Shown: positions 49,848 to 59,293, numbered from the stretch's first letter. The stretch is 64,000 nucleotides of DNA from Methylobacterium hispanicum (GCF_022179285.1 NZ_BPQO01000003.1:1-64000), one strand, 5' to 3'. Translations and numbers: made by a program. Notes: a model not told the origin generated them from the sequence alone.

Positions 49848-51095
49848 TCAGCGCTTGTCCAGCGGGCGCCCGAGCAGGCGGGCGAACTCCGCCTCGATCT
49901 CCTCGACCGAGAAGGGGTTGGGCGCGGCCGCGGGCTTGGAGGCCGCGGGCTGTGCGCCCGGCTGGGTAACCGGTTTGGCGACCGGCTTGGCGACCGGCGT
50001 GGGCGCGGACTCGCCTGCCGGCTCGGCCGGCGCGGGCTTGGCGGGGGCGGCCGGCGTCGGTGCGGGCGGCGCCGGCCGGGGCTGTGCGGGGGGCTCGGGC
50101 GCCGTCGCCATCGCGGCGGCCATGGGATCGACCGCGGGCCGGGGCTGCGGGGGCGGGAACTGCGCCGTGGAGGGCTGCGGCGGTGCGGGCGACGGGCCCG
50201 CGGGCGGGGGCGTCACCGCGGAGGACGGCCGGCTCAACGCCTCCTGAAGCTGGCGCGCCATGTCCGAGAGAATCACCGGATCGACCGAGCGTCGCGGCGG
50301 CCCCGCGGGGGATGCGGCATGAGAGGCGGCCTGAGACGCAGCATGAGACGCCTCCTGGGCTGCTGCGGGAGGCTCGGCGGCGGGCTCCGGCGCGGCGGCC
50401 GGGGTGGCCAGGGGCGGAGCGGTCCGGCGCAGCAGGCGCCGGGCGGGCCCCTCCTTCACCGGCCGCTCGCGCGCCGCCTCGGGGGGCGGCGCCAGCGGGG
50501 CGGGGGCGTCCGGAATCTCCCGGGCCGGCGGCACGGGGGCGGGCTCGCCGCCCTCGTCCGGTCCGAGCGCGGCTGCGTCGAGCGGGTGCGTCACCGGCGG
50601 GGCGGCGTTCGAGCGCGGCACGGCCGGCGGCACCACCACCGGCATCTCGAAGCGCGGCTCGAAGGCGGGCTCGGGCCGGCGGGCGGTCAGGCCGGGAAGC
50701 GGGCCCGGGGGCTCGAGCGCGGGCTCGGCCGGCTCCGGGAGCGGCTCGGGCTCGTGCAGGGCGTCGGGCCGCAGGGCCGGCTCGCCGAGCGCGCGCCCGC
50801 GCTGGATGTTGCGCTCGATCACCACGTCGTTCGGGCCGCCGACGAGGAGCAGGTGCTCCACGTTGTCCCGCCGCAGCAGGATGAGCTGGCGCTGCCGGTC
50901 GAGCTCGTACACGTCGACGATGCCGAGCCGCGGCTGGCGCCCGCGCTGCGGGCCGCGTCCCGGCACGGCGAGGCCGCCCCCGGTGAGGCGGCGCAGCACC
51001 AGCACGATCACCGCGAGGACCGCGAAGATCACGGCGAAGATGCTGACGTACTGGATGATCGGGGAGCCCTCGGAGCCGAACACGGACTGCAGCAA
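49848..51095 (-). CDS. fliO: FliO-family flagellar biosynthesis protein with long Pro/Ala tail
   Basis: This protein has one transmembrane helix near the N-terminus ('YVSIFAVIFAVLAVIVLVLRRLTG'), then a FliO domain 'RLGIVDVYELDRQRQLILLRRDNVEHLLLVGGPNDVVIERNI' (about 60-105). The remaining ~300 residues are Pro/Ala-rich and low-complexity, ending 'FSVEEIEAEFARLLGRPLDKR'. FliO assists assembly of the FliPQR export gate. The TTG at 51095 gives 415 residues and a normal FliO N-terminus; ATG 51179 would add 28. It is divergent from flgB. Confidence 0.75.
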   Translation of the reverse strand: MLQSVFGSEGSPIIQYVSIFAVIFAVLAVIVLVLRRLTGGGLAVPGRGPQRGRQPRLGIVDVYELDRQRQLILLRRDNVEHLLLVGGPNDVVIERNIQRGRALGEPALRPDALHEPEPLPEPAEPALEPPGPLPGLTARRPEPAFEPRFEMPVVVPPAVPRSNAAPPVTHPLDAAALGPDEGGEPAPVPPAREIPDAPAPLAPPPEAARERPVKEGPARRLLRRTAPPLATPAAAPEPAAEPPAAAQEASHAASQAASHAASPAGPPRRSVDPVILSDMARQLQEALSRPSSAVTPPPAGPSPAPPQPSTAQFPPPQPRPAVDPMAAAMATAPEPPAQPRPAPPAPTPAAPAKPAPAEPAGESAPTPVAKPVAKPVTQPGAQPAASKPAAAPNPFSVEEIEAEFARLLGRPLDKR

Positions 51096-51316
51096 GGCTT
51101 CGCACTCTCGTTCTGGGCCCGCGCGGCCTCGACGCAACTTCGCTGCGCAGTTTAGCATGTGGACGGGTGCGGCGCGCAATCGCGCTTAAACTTTCGTTAA
51201 CAGCTTCCCCCGGCGGTCCCGACGGGCGTGCCGCCCGGCTTAACGCTCCGTTAACCATGGACCCGGCAGATTCTGCCGGTCGGCAGATCTGTCCGACCAC
51301 CCTGGAGGCGAGGCCC

Positions 51317-51718
51317 GTGGCCGTCACCGATCTGCCGCTGCTCGCCATGCTGCGCACCCGGATGCAGTGGCAGCAGGCCCGCCAGACCCTCATCGCCGAG
51401 AACGTCGCCAACGCCGACATGCCGGGCTTCCGCCCGCGCGACCTCGCGGCGCTCCGCCTGGACCCGGCGACGGGCAAGCCCGCCGCCTCCGGCACCCTCG
51501 CGCTGACCCAGGCCGGCCACATGGCGCCCGCCGGCACCGCGGGCCCGGGCGCCGACCCGCGCAAGGTCAAGAGCTTCGAGGTCCGCCCGAGCGGCAACGC
51601 GGTGAACCTGGAGGAGGAGATGATGAAGGCCGGCGACAACCAGTCGGACTACCAGCTCGCCGCCTCGATGTACCAGAAGAGCCTCGACACCCTGAAGATC
51701 GCCGTCGGCAAGCGCTGA
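51317..51718 (+). CDS. flgB: Flagellar basal-body rod protein FlgB
   Basis: This 133-residue proximal rod protein has the rod-family N-terminal block 'RQTLIAENVANADMPGFRPRDL' and the C-terminal heptad-like helix 'NQSDYQLAASMYQKSLDTLKIAVGKR'. GTG 51317 has GGAGGCGAGG upstream and gives the family N-terminus. It starts the operon flgB-flgC-fliE-fliQ-fliR-flhB. Confidence 0.9.
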   Translation: MAVTDLPLLAMLRTRMQWQQARQTLIAENVANADMPGFRPRDLAALRLDPATGKPAASGTLALTQAGHMAPAGTAGPGADPRKVKSFEVRPSGNAVNLEEEMMKAGDNQSDYQLAASMYQKSLDTLKIAVGKR

Positions 51719-51753
51719 GGGCGAGGCCGGATTTCGCCTGAAAGGATCGGGCC

Positions 51754-52161
51754 GTGGATTTCTCGAAGTCGCTCACCATCGCCGCCTCGGGCCTCAAGGC
51801 CCAGTCGGGGCGCATGCGCATCATCGCCGAGAACATCGCCAACGCGGATTCCTCGCCCCAGAGCGCGACCATGGAACCCTACCGGCGCAAGATCCCGACC
51901 TTCACGAGCCATCTCGACCGCGACACCGGCGCGAGCCTCGTCGAGACCGGCCGGGTCCGGCGCGACCAGAGCGCCTTCCGCAGCAAGTACGACCCCGGCA
52001 ACCCGGCCGCCGACGAGAAGGGGGCGGTGCGCATGCCCAACGTCAACGCGCTGATCGAGAACATGGACATGCGCGAGGCCCAGCGCTCCTACGAGGCCAA
52101 CCTCAACATGGTCACGGCGACCCGCCGGATGATCTCCCGCACCCTCGAGATCCTGAAGTAG
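51754..52161 (+). CDS. flgC: Flagellar basal-body rod protein FlgC
   Basis: This 135-residue rod protein begins with GTG, then 'SLTIAASGLKAQSGRMRIIAENIANADSS', and ends with 'MREAQRSYEANLNMVTATRRMISRTLEILK', the rod-protein terminal helices. It starts 35 bases after flgB and ends 7 before fliE. Confidence 0.93.
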   Translation: MDFSKSLTIAASGLKAQSGRMRIIAENIANADSSPQSATMEPYRRKIPTFTSHLDRDTGASLVETGRVRRDQSAFRSKYDPGNPAADEKGAVRMPNVNALIENMDMREAQRSYEANLNMVTATRRMISRTLEILK

Positions 52162-52168
52162 TCGGGCC

Positions 52169-52483
52169 ATGGCGAGCAGCAACTTCGCGGCCGGCGCCTA
52201 CGCGGCGGTCCAGGGCATCGGCACCGGCCGCCCGGCGCCGCGGATCGGGCCCGTCTCGGGCACCGGCACCGACTTCACCCAGCTCCTCGGCCAGGCGATC
52301 GACCAAGTGGGCGCCGCCGGCCAGCGGGCCGACGCGCAGGCGATGTCGGTCGCGGCCGGCAAGGCCAACGTCGTCGATGTCGTCACCGCCGTCGCCGAGA
52401 GCGAGACCGCCCTGCAGACCATGGTCGCCGTGCGCGACCGCATGCTCTCCGCCTACGAGGAGATCATGCGCATGCAGATCTGA
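52169..52483 (+). CDS. fliE: Flagellar hook-basal body protein FliE
   Basis: This 104-residue protein joins the MS ring to the rod. The C-terminal helix 'VVDVVTAVAESETALQTMVAVRDRMLSAYEEIMRMQI' is the FliE signature. It lies 7 bases after flgC. Confidence 0.92.
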   Translation: MASSNFAAGAYAAVQGIGTGRPAPRIGPVSGTGTDFTQLLGQAIDQVGAAGQRADAQAMSVAAGKANVVDVVTAVAESETALQTMVAVRDRMLSAYEEIMRMQI

Positions 52484-52532
52484 TTCCTTTCCGATCTCCC
52501 GCGCCCTCCCCGCCTCCGCTCGCGTACCCCCA

Positions 52533-52799
52533 ATGACCGGTCTCGCCATCCTCGACGTCGCCCGCGACGGCATCTTCGTCTTCCTGAAGATGGCCGGGCC
52601 CCTGATGCTGGTGGCGCTCGTCGTCGGCCTCGTGGTCTCCCTCGTCCAGGCGCTGACCCAGATCCAGGAGCAGACCCTGATCTACGTGCCCAAGATCGTG
52701 GCGGTCTTCGCGGCGCTGCTGCTGATGCTGCCCTTCATGGGCGACGCCATGGCCGGCTACATGACCCGCATCGCCGCCCGCATCGCGGCCGGCGGGTGA
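52533..52799 (+). CDS. fliQ: Flagellar export gate protein FliQ
   Basis: This 88-residue protein has two membrane helices ('MLVALVVGLVVSLVQALTQIQEQTLIYVPKIVAVFAALLLML'), the FliQ pattern. It forms the export gate with FliP and FliR. It follows fliE after about 50 bases, then fliR after 45. Confidence 0.93.
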   Translation: MTGLAILDVARDGIFVFLKMAGPLMLVALVVGLVVSLVQALTQIQEQTLIYVPKIVAVFAALLLMLPFMGDAMAGYMTRIAARIAAGG

Positions 52800-52844
52800 T
52801 GGCTGCGCGGGACGTGTCCGCGGGCGCGTGCCATAAGGCGGGGG

Positions 52845-53606
52845 ATGAATCTCCTTCTGCCCGGGATCGCGGCGGCCTACCTGCTCACCTTCGCGCGCGT
52901 CGGCACGCTGATCATGCTGATGCCGGGCATCGGCGAGAACACGATCTCGCCGCGCCTGCGGCTCGCCTTCGCGCTGCTGGTGGCGCTGGTGCTGTTCCCG
53001 ACCGTGCGCCCGCTGCTGGGCGCCCCCGAGACGCTCGCCGGCCCGCGGCTCGTCGCGCTGCTGTTCGGCGAGACGCTGGTCGGGCTGGTGCTGGGGCTCA
53101 CCGTCCGGATGCTGGTCGCCGCGCTCCAGACCGCGGGGCTGATCGTCTCGCAGCAGCTCGGCCTCTCCTACGCCATGACGGTCGACCCGACGATGGGCGG
53201 GCAGCAGGCGACCGTCGGCAACTTCCTGACCCTGCTCGGCATCACCCTGATCCTGGCCGCCGACCTGCACCACATCGCGCTGGAGGGGATCGGGCGCAGC
53301 TACGCGCTGCTGCCGCCGGACGGGGTGCCGGGCTTCGGCGACGCGGTGCAGCTGGCGCTCAAGGCGATCGCCCGCGGCTTCGCGCTCGCGGTGCAGATCT
53401 CGGCGCCCTTCATCGCCTTCGGCATCCTGTTCAACCTCGGGCTCGGCGTGCTCTCGCGGATGATGCCGCAGCTGCAGGTCTTCTTCGTCGCGGTGCCGGC
53501 CTCGATCCTGATCGGCATGGCGATCTTCGTGGGCTGCATCGGCGTGATGATGGGCGTCTTCCTGGACGACCTCGGCCGCTTCCTCGCGCAGCTCTCGGGG
53601 CGCTAG
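52845..53606 (+). CDS. fliR: Flagellar export gate protein FliR
   Basis: This 253-residue six-span protein has 'FARVGTLIMLMPGIGENTISPRLRLAFALLVALVLFP' and 'GLIVSQQLGLSYAMTVDPTMGGQQATVGNFL', family blocks of FliR, which winds with FliP into the export channel. 'FILFNLGLGVLSRMMPQLQVFFVAVPASI' matches the C-terminal conserved region. Confidence 0.93.
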   Translation: MNLLLPGIAAAYLLTFARVGTLIMLMPGIGENTISPRLRLAFALLVALVLFPTVRPLLGAPETLAGPRLVALLFGETLVGLVLGLTVRMLVAALQTAGLIVSQQLGLSYAMTVDPTMGGQQATVGNFLTLLGITLILAADLHHIALEGIGRSYALLPPDGVPGFGDAVQLALKAIARGFALAVQISAPFIAFGILFNLGLGVLSRMMPQLQVFFVAVPASILIGMAIFVGCIGVMMGVFLDDLGRFLAQLSGR

Positions 53607-53648
53607 GCACCGTCCGGGCGCTGAGCACCCGATGCTTCGGGGGCCGCG

Positions 53649-54716
53649 ATGTCTGACGACGCGGAGCAGGAGGACAAGACCGAGGAGCCGTCCCAACGCC
53701 GGCTCGACCAGGCGATCGAGCGCGGCCAAGTCGCCAACAGCATCGAGATCAACACCTTCGCGGCACTCGGCGCCTTCACGCTGGCGCTGGTGATCGCGGG
53801 GCCCGACATCGCCCGCACCCTCACGGTCGAGATGCGCGCCTTCCTGATGAACGCGCACGCCCTGCCGGACGACGCCCACACCATGCAGGGCGTGGTCTCG
53901 CGCGTGCTGCTGCTCTGGCTCCAGGCGCTCGCGGTGCCGGCGGGGCTCGCCGTCGCGGCCGGGCTCGCCGCGGGCTTGCTGCAGCACCCGCTCGTCTTCA
54001 CCACCGAGACGCTGGCGCCGAAATTCGACCGGATCTCGCCGATGGCCGGGGTCAAGCGCATCTTCGGGGTCGAGGCCCTGGTGCAGTTCGGCAAGGGGCT
54101 CGCCAAGATGGGGGTCGTCGGCGTGGTCGTCGGCACCCTGCTCTGGAACGACCGCGACCGGCTGGAGGCCTTCGTGCGCCTCGACGTGGCGGCCTGCCTC
54201 GCGGCGATCTTCTCGATCAGCCTGAAGCTTCTCGGCGGCGTGCTCGCCATCCACCTCCTGATCGCGCTCGCCGACGCACTCTACCAGCGCTTCCGCTGGC
54301 GCCAGGGCCTGCGCATGTCGAAGGAGGAGATGAAGCAGGAGATGAAGGAGACGGACGGCAACCCGGAGGTGAAGGGCCGCATGCGGCAGTTGCGGGCCCA
54401 GCGCACCAAGAAGCGCATGATGGCCGCCGTGCCCTCCGCCACCGTCGTCGTCACCAACCCGACCCACTACGCCGTGGCCCTGCGCTACGAGGCGGGCATG
54501 ACCGCGCCGGTCTGCGTCGCCAAGGGCGTCGATGCCCTGGCCCTGCGCATCCGCAAGGTCGCGGCCGAGCACGACGTGCCGGTGCTGGAGAACCCGCCGC
54601 TGGCCCGCGCGCTCCACGCCACCGTCGAGATCGACCAGGAGATCCCGGCCGAGCACTACCGGGCGGTGGCCGAGGTGATCGGCTTCGTGATGCGCCTGCG
54701 CCGCCGGGCGGCGTGA
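53649..54716 (+). CDS. flhB: Flagellar export switch protein FlhB
   Basis: This 355-residue protein has four membrane helices and a cytosolic C-terminal domain with the self-cleavage motif NPTH ('VVVTNPTHYAVALRY', about residue 275), which switches export from rod/hook to filament substrates. The N-terminus 'DDAEQEDKTEEPSQRRLDQAIERGQ' is typical. It ends the flagellar operon; a hairpin follows. Confidence 0.95.
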   Translation: MSDDAEQEDKTEEPSQRRLDQAIERGQVANSIEINTFAALGAFTLALVIAGPDIARTLTVEMRAFLMNAHALPDDAHTMQGVVSRVLLLWLQALAVPAGLAVAAGLAAGLLQHPLVFTTETLAPKFDRISPMAGVKRIFGVEALVQFGKGLAKMGVVGVVVGTLLWNDRDRLEAFVRLDVAACLAAIFSISLKLLGGVLAIHLLIALADALYQRFRWRQGLRMSKEEMKQEMKETDGNPEVKGRMRQLRAQRTKKRMMAAVPSATVVVTNPTHYAVALRYEAGMTAPVCVAKGVDALALRIRKVAAEHDVPVLENPPLARALHATVEIDQEIPAEHYRAVAEVIGFVMRLRRRAA

Positions 54717-54756
54717 GGCGGCCTTCCGCCCGTCCGGGGAAATGGAGGGCGGGAGC

Positions 54757-54777
54757 GCGGCGGCTTAAGGCCGCCGC
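54757..54777. terminator. Hairpin between convergent flhB and fhcC
   Basis: The arms GCGGCGGC and GCCGCCGC flank a 5-base loop (TTAAG). It lies 40 bases after flhB and 8 bases after fhcC on the other strand, so it may end both. No T run is seen on either side. Confidence 0.6.
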
Positions 54778-54784
54778 GTCGCGA

Positions 54785-55591
54785 CTACGCCGCGACCCAG
54801 AGCTCGCCCTTGCCGATCGTGGCGAGGTCGCCCGAGTAGCGCTTGGGCACACCATTGGGCGCATTGGCGAGCAGGTCGGCGTGGCGGGCGCTCACCGGGC
54901 GGAGCGACTTGGCGAGCAGCCGCAGGTAGACGAGATCGAGCGCCCCGGTCTCGACGAAGGTCGGCATCAGGCTGCCGTGGCCGCCCACCACCAGGGTGCC
55001 GCGGCGCATGCCGTAGCCCGGATGGTCGCCGACCGTGCCCGCCGCGATCGTGCCGGCGATCATCCGCGCGCCGGCAAAAGCGCCCGCCCGCTCGACCACG
55101 ATCAGGCCGCGGCGCATGCTGTCGCCGAGGTAGTCCCCGGCGCTGCCGCGGATCACCAGGGTGGCGCCGTCGAGGCCGACCTTGGCGGCGTGGACCGCCC
55201 CGCCCGCATGGTCGCCGGCATCGCCCTCGATCACGATGGTGCCGCCGGTGGCGCCCGAGCCCGCGAAGGGCCCGGCATTGCCGGTGACGGTGAGGCTGCC
55301 GCCCGCCATGCCGGCGCCGAGGCGCTGGCCGACATCGCCCTCGACGCGGATCGCGCCCTCGGACATCGCGGCGCCGACCCGGTCGAGCCGCTCGTGGCCG
55401 CCCGCGATGGTCAGCGTGTCGGAGCCGTCGAGCGCGACCGTGAAGCAGTCGCCGAGCACCAGCCCGCGCCGGGTGGTGCCGACGACGAGGCGCTCGGCAT
55501 CGCCCTGGCTCAGGCCCGAGAGCGCCAGCGGGTTGACGGCGAGGAAGTCGAGGCGCTCGGGGGGCGCCTCCCGGAGGGTGAGGACGGGCAT
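54785..55591 (-). CDS. fhcC: Formyltransferase/hydrolase complex subunit FhcC
   Basis: This 268-residue protein belongs to the formylmethanofuran dehydrogenase subunit C family, a beta-helix of G-x-x-G-x-x-x-G repeats shared with the glutamate synthase C-terminus. 'GNAGPFAGSGATGGTIVIEGDAGDHAGGA' and 'IRGSAGDYLGDSMRRGLIVVERAGAFAGARMIAGTIAAG' show this. In methylotrophs the four-subunit Fhc complex moves the formyl group from H4MPT to methanofuran and hydrolyses it to formate. It starts one base after fhcD ends. Confidence 0.93.
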   Translation of the reverse strand: MPVLTLREAPPERLDFLAVNPLALSGLSQGDAERLVVGTTRRGLVLGDCFTVALDGSDTLTIAGGHERLDRVGAAMSEGAIRVEGDVGQRLGAGMAGGSLTVTGNAGPFAGSGATGGTIVIEGDAGDHAGGAVHAAKVGLDGATLVIRGSAGDYLGDSMRRGLIVVERAGAFAGARMIAGTIAAGTVGDHPGYGMRRGTLVVGGHGSLMPTFVETGALDLVYLRLLAKSLRPVSARHADLLANAPNGVPKRYSGDLATIGKGELWVAA

Positions 55592-55592
55592 C

Positions 55593-56534
55593 TCAGGCCT
55601 CCTTCGCGAGCAGGTCGCGCAAGTGGTAATGGTGGCGCCCGAGATTGCCGCCGTAATTGCCGGCCGTGACCGCCACGAGGCCGTGGGCGGCCCCGACCTC
55701 GGTCGCCGCGTGGAGCGCCGCCCGCATCGAGTCGGAGACCCCTTGCGAGGTCAGCGCGTCGATCACGATCTCCAGGACCACGTTGCACTCGGGCGGCAGC
55801 CGCGAGCCGGCCCGACCTTTCAGCGTCGGGCAGTAGGCGTCGTTGGTCGAGGCCATCATCCCCTTGGTGCGCCCGCCGACCTTGGAGCCCGAGCGCACGA
55901 TGCCGCCCGGGAAGGGCAGGATCGCGCCGGGCACGGCGGCGGCCGCCTCGACGGCGATCTCGGCGACCTTCAGCGTGTCGGCATGCTTCCGGCCGAGGAA
56001 CAGGAGGTTGCCGCCGCCGACCGCGCCATCGACCGCCCGCACGAAGTCCTCGCACAGGAACTCGCCGTCCATGACCGGGATGCGCCAGTAGCGGCGCAGC
56101 TTGCCGGTCTCGTCGGGCAGGCGCTTGGCGACCGCGAAGCCGTCGCCGAAATAGCGGATCGCGCCGCCGAGCTTGATCTTGGTCGGCCCGTCGACGCCCG
56201 CGTAGGCCGCGGTGCCCGGGCAGGTCAGGATGCACTGGCCGACGCGCTTGATCAGCTGGTCCTTCAGCCCGTTCGGCTCGAAGCCGAACAGCAGGATGCG
56301 CACGCCGGGGCGCCCGTCCGGCGTCTCCTCGGGGGAGAGCTCGGCGTCGATCCCGGCCTCGGCGCCGCAGCCGATCACCGAGGTGGCGAAGCCCGTCATC
56401 ACGGTGGCGGCGATCATCGCCCAGCGGGCGGTGTCGTTCGTCACGATGAGCGCGGTCCCGGCGACGTCGAAGGCCTCCGCGAAGGTGTCCTCGACCGGGA
56501 TGCCGTTGAGGGTGAGGTGCGTCATCTCAGCCAT
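55593..56534 (-). CDS. fhcD: Formylmethanofuran:H4MPT formyltransferase, FhcD
   Basis: This 313-residue subunit is the formyltransferase (Ftr-like) of the Fhc complex. 'LNGIPVEDTFAEAFDVAGTALIVTNDT' is the family N-terminus, 'VIGCGAEAGIDAELSPEETPDGRPG' and 'GGAIRYFGDGFAVAKRLPDE' are conserved, and 'YCPTLKGRAGSRLPPECNVVLEIVIDAL' ends the core. ATG 56534 or 56525 both work. Confidence 0.94.
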   Translation of the reverse strand: MAEMTHLTLNGIPVEDTFAEAFDVAGTALIVTNDTARWAMIAATVMTGFATSVIGCGAEAGIDAELSPEETPDGRPGVRILLFGFEPNGLKDQLIKRVGQCILTCPGTAAYAGVDGPTKIKLGGAIRYFGDGFAVAKRLPDETGKLRRYWRIPVMDGEFLCEDFVRAVDGAVGGGNLLFLGRKHADTLKVAEIAVEAAAAVPGAILPFPGGIVRSGSKVGGRTKGMMASTNDAYCPTLKGRAGSRLPPECNVVLEIVIDALTSQGVSDSMRAALHAATEVGAAHGLVAVTAGNYGGNLGRHHYHLRDLLAKEA

Positions 56535-56585
56535 GGTTCGAAAGCCGCATCGGCCCCTCGGATCCGCGGAGCATCCGCGACAGCG

Positions 56586-58235
56586 TCACGTCCGGCATGC
56601 CACGTCCTCGAACACGGGCTTGTCCGTCGCGAACGCCGCCTCCGGCACCGCGAAGCTGTCGAGGCCCTGGCCGTAGCGGTCCTGCAGGTAGGTCTCGGTG
56701 CGCCGCTCCATCGCCCGGTCGGACTCGACGGTGAGCGCGAGGGACCGGCCCGCGCGCCAGTCCACGACCTGCCCGTCCTCGACGATGACGTGGCCGTCCT
56801 TGAGCACGAACTTCGCCGCGGTGAACATCGCGGTCCGGTCCGGGTCGTCGCGGTAGATCGCGATGTCGGCGCGGCCCCCGGCGCGCAGATGCCCGCGGTC
56901 GTCGAGCCCGAGGAGCTTGGCCGGTCCCGAGCGGGTGAGCTGGGCGATCTCCGAGAAGGTGTACTCGCGCTCGATCGTGGCGATCTCCGAGCGCTCCTTC
57001 ACGATCCCCGGCAGCGTCGCGATCTCGCGGTCGCGCGCCTCCTTGTCCATCAGCAGGTGGATGATGCGCGGGTACTGGGTGAAGGGACCGCCGTTCGGGT
57101 GGTCGGTGGTGAGGATCGTGCGCTCGGGGTCGCCCGACAGCAGCATGATCTCAAGGCCGATCGCCCATTGCAGCGAGCTCGTCGGACCCTTCGGCCGGTA
57201 GAGGAACGGCACCACGCCGCCGCCCTCCGCGTCGCCCGCGTTCAGCACCCACTTCTTGGGCTTGGCGCCCTTGCGGCCGCCGAACTGGCGCAGGATGTCG
57301 AGCGAGACGGTGACCGTCTGGCCGAACACCACCTGCCCGATGTCGAGGCTCGCCTGCGGGTTCGTCATCATGGCGTCCACGATGCGCCTTGCCGCCGAGC
57401 GGAAGCCGCCGGTCATCGGGTTCTCGGGATCCGAGACGCCGTAGGCGTAGAACTGGGCGTGCGCGAAGTGGATCCGCCGCCCCTCCGCCGCGTCGAGCGT
57501 CGCGACGAGCGAGTCGTCGGCGCCGGGAAGCCCCAGGTTGTTGCAGTGGACGTGCAGCGGGTGCGGCACGCCGATCTCCTCGACCGCGTCGAGGAGCGCG
57601 CCCATGATCTTGCGGGTGGACAACCCGTAGCAGGGGATCTCGTCGTCGAGGCTGAGCTTGAGCGCGCCGTCCTTGAAGGCCGAGGCGCCGCCCGCGTTGA
57701 TGCACTTGACCCCTAAGCCCCGCGAGGTCGCGACGTTCAAGGCCACGAGGTCGCGCACGGCCGCCCTGCCCTCGCCGTCCCGCAGGATCTGCAGGAGGTG
57801 GTCGTCGTTGCCGAGCACGGTGAGCGCGCCGCGGTCGAGCAGCGGGATGTCGGCGAGTTCGAGCTGGGTCGCGAGCGCGTGGACCGGCGGCATCGCCGGC
57901 TCGACGGCCGTGGTGTAGCCCATCCGCGCGTAGGTGGCGCCGATCCAGCCGGCCGCACCCCCCGCGTGCGCGAAGGGATGGCCCTCGGGCGCCGCCTCGC
58001 TGACGTAGAGCTCAGGCAGCAGCAGGCGCGAGGTGACGACGTTGCCGCCCGCGATGTGCGAGTGCACCTCGACGCCACCCGCCATCACCACGCAGCCGGC
58101 GGCGTCGAGGGTCTGGTCGGGTTTGCGGTCGCTCGGCGGCGCGACGATGCGGCCGTCCTCGACCCAGACGTCGCCCACCGCGTCGCGGCCGGCGGTCGGA
58201 TCGACGACCCGGCCGCCCTGGATCCGGATCAGCAT
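56586..58235 (-). CDS. fhcA: Formylmethanofuran hydrolase subunit FhcA
   Basis: This 549-residue amidohydrolase-fold subunit releases formate from formylmethanofuran. The metal site begins 'GGVEVHSHIAGGNVV' and includes 'GLGVKCINAGGASAFKDG' and 'HPLHVHCNNLG' regions. 'ILTTDHPNGGPFTQYPRIIHLLMDKEARD' is also typical of FwdA/FmdA and FhcA. Its ATG shares one base with the fhcB stop (TGATG). Confidence 0.94.
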   Translation of the reverse strand: MLIRIQGGRVVDPTAGRDAVGDVWVEDGRIVAPPSDRKPDQTLDAAGCVVMAGGVEVHSHIAGGNVVTSRLLLPELYVSEAAPEGHPFAHAGGAAGWIGATYARMGYTTAVEPAMPPVHALATQLELADIPLLDRGALTVLGNDDHLLQILRDGEGRAAVRDLVALNVATSRGLGVKCINAGGASAFKDGALKLSLDDEIPCYGLSTRKIMGALLDAVEEIGVPHPLHVHCNNLGLPGADDSLVATLDAAEGRRIHFAHAQFYAYGVSDPENPMTGGFRSAARRIVDAMMTNPQASLDIGQVVFGQTVTVSLDILRQFGGRKGAKPKKWVLNAGDAEGGGVVPFLYRPKGPTSSLQWAIGLEIMLLSGDPERTILTTDHPNGGPFTQYPRIIHLLMDKEARDREIATLPGIVKERSEIATIEREYTFSEIAQLTRSGPAKLLGLDDRGHLRAGGRADIAIYRDDPDRTAMFTAAKFVLKDGHVIVEDGQVVDWRAGRSLALTVESDRAMERRTETYLQDRYGQGLDSFAVPEAAFATDKPVFEDVACRT

Positions 58236-59293
58236 CAGGCGTCCTCACTGTTCGCGACGGCGCTCCGGCCGGCGACGGCGCCGCGGCCGGCGACGGCCGC
58301 CGCGATGCGCGCGATGATGTCGGCGGCGGTGGGCAGGTCTGCGCCCTGCTCGGGGGCGCGGTAGCTCAGGCCGGCGCGGCCCTCGTTCCAGAGCACGCCG
58401 CCGGTCTCCCGGCCGGGCTCGCCCACCCGGATCACCACCTCGGCGAGGTCGGGCGCGGCGTCCGCGCCGACCAGCGCCACGGTGGGCAGGGTCTTCAGCC
58501 ACGTGGGCCGCGGGGTCGGCAGGCTGGCGAGCCAGAGCGCGGCGTCGGCCTCGCCGGCCCGCGCCTGCCGGTCGGCGTCGAAGCGCCAGGGATCCTGCTC
58601 CGGCACGCGCCGGCCGAAGCCGACGCGGGTGGCCTGCCCCGTGGTCCAGGCCGCGACCTGGAGGGCGGCGCGGTCCTGGGTGCCGTCGCTGACCGAGAGC
58701 GCGAAGCAGCGGGTGGACTCGTTGAGGTCCATCGCCAGCCCCTGCAGCATCTCGATGCCGAGCGTGCCGAGCTCGCCCGGATCGTACAGCACGGCGCCGT
58801 AGAGCGCGGAGGCCATCGCCCGGGCGGTCTCCGCCATCCCGGCGTCGGAGGTCATGTGGCCGCGGGCATGCGCCCGCAGATGCGCGATCTGGACCGCGAG
58901 ATCCTGGTTGCTCCGGAGATGGTGGATGCTGCGCTCCGCGCCCGCGGCGCGCCCGCGGACCGGCTTCGTCCCGCGCAGCCGCTCGACGAGCGGGCTCTTG
59001 AGGGGAGCCTCGCCCACCACGAGCACCGCGTCGGCGCGGCCCGCCACCTCGGCGGGCGGCGCCTGCATCGCGCCGACCCGGGCCAGCGCGCCGAGATCGG
59101 CGTAGGTCGCGTCCCCGCCCGCGGTGTCGACCGATGCGCCGATGCGTCCGGCGAGATCGTAGGCGGCGCGGATCGCCGCCACCTCGGCGTTGAGGCCGGC
59201 GAAGACCGGCGCGTGCGCGGACGACAGGAGCCGTGCCGCCGCCATCACGGCGGCGTCGGCGTCGGTCGCCCCACCCTTGACCCAGGCTGCCAT
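58235..59293 (-). CDS. fhcB: Formyltransferase/hydrolase complex subunit FhcB
   Basis: This 352-residue protein resembles subunit B of formylmethanofuran dehydrogenase but, as in other methylotrophs, lacks the cysteine and molybdopterin-site residues, in line with a hydrolase rather than a dehydrogenase role. 'LSSAHAPVFAGLNAEVAAIRAAYDLAGRIGASVDTAGG' and 'HHLRSNQDLAVQIAHLRAHARG' are family blocks. The C-terminus ends in a short repeat (AGRGAVAGRSAVA). It is the first gene of fhcBADC. Confidence 0.9.
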   Translation of the reverse strand: MAAWVKGGATDADAAVMAAARLLSSAHAPVFAGLNAEVAAIRAAYDLAGRIGASVDTAGGDATYADLGALARVGAMQAPPAEVAGRADAVLVVGEAPLKSPLVERLRGTKPVRGRAAGAERSIHHLRSNQDLAVQIAHLRAHARGHMTSDAGMAETARAMASALYGAVLYDPGELGTLGIEMLQGLAMDLNESTRCFALSVSDGTQDRAALQVAAWTTGQATRVGFGRRVPEQDPWRFDADRQARAGEADAALWLASLPTPRPTWLKTLPTVALVGADAAPDLAEVVIRVGEPGRETGGVLWNEGRAGLSYRAPEQGADLPTAADIIARIAAAVAGRGAVAGRSAVANSEDA

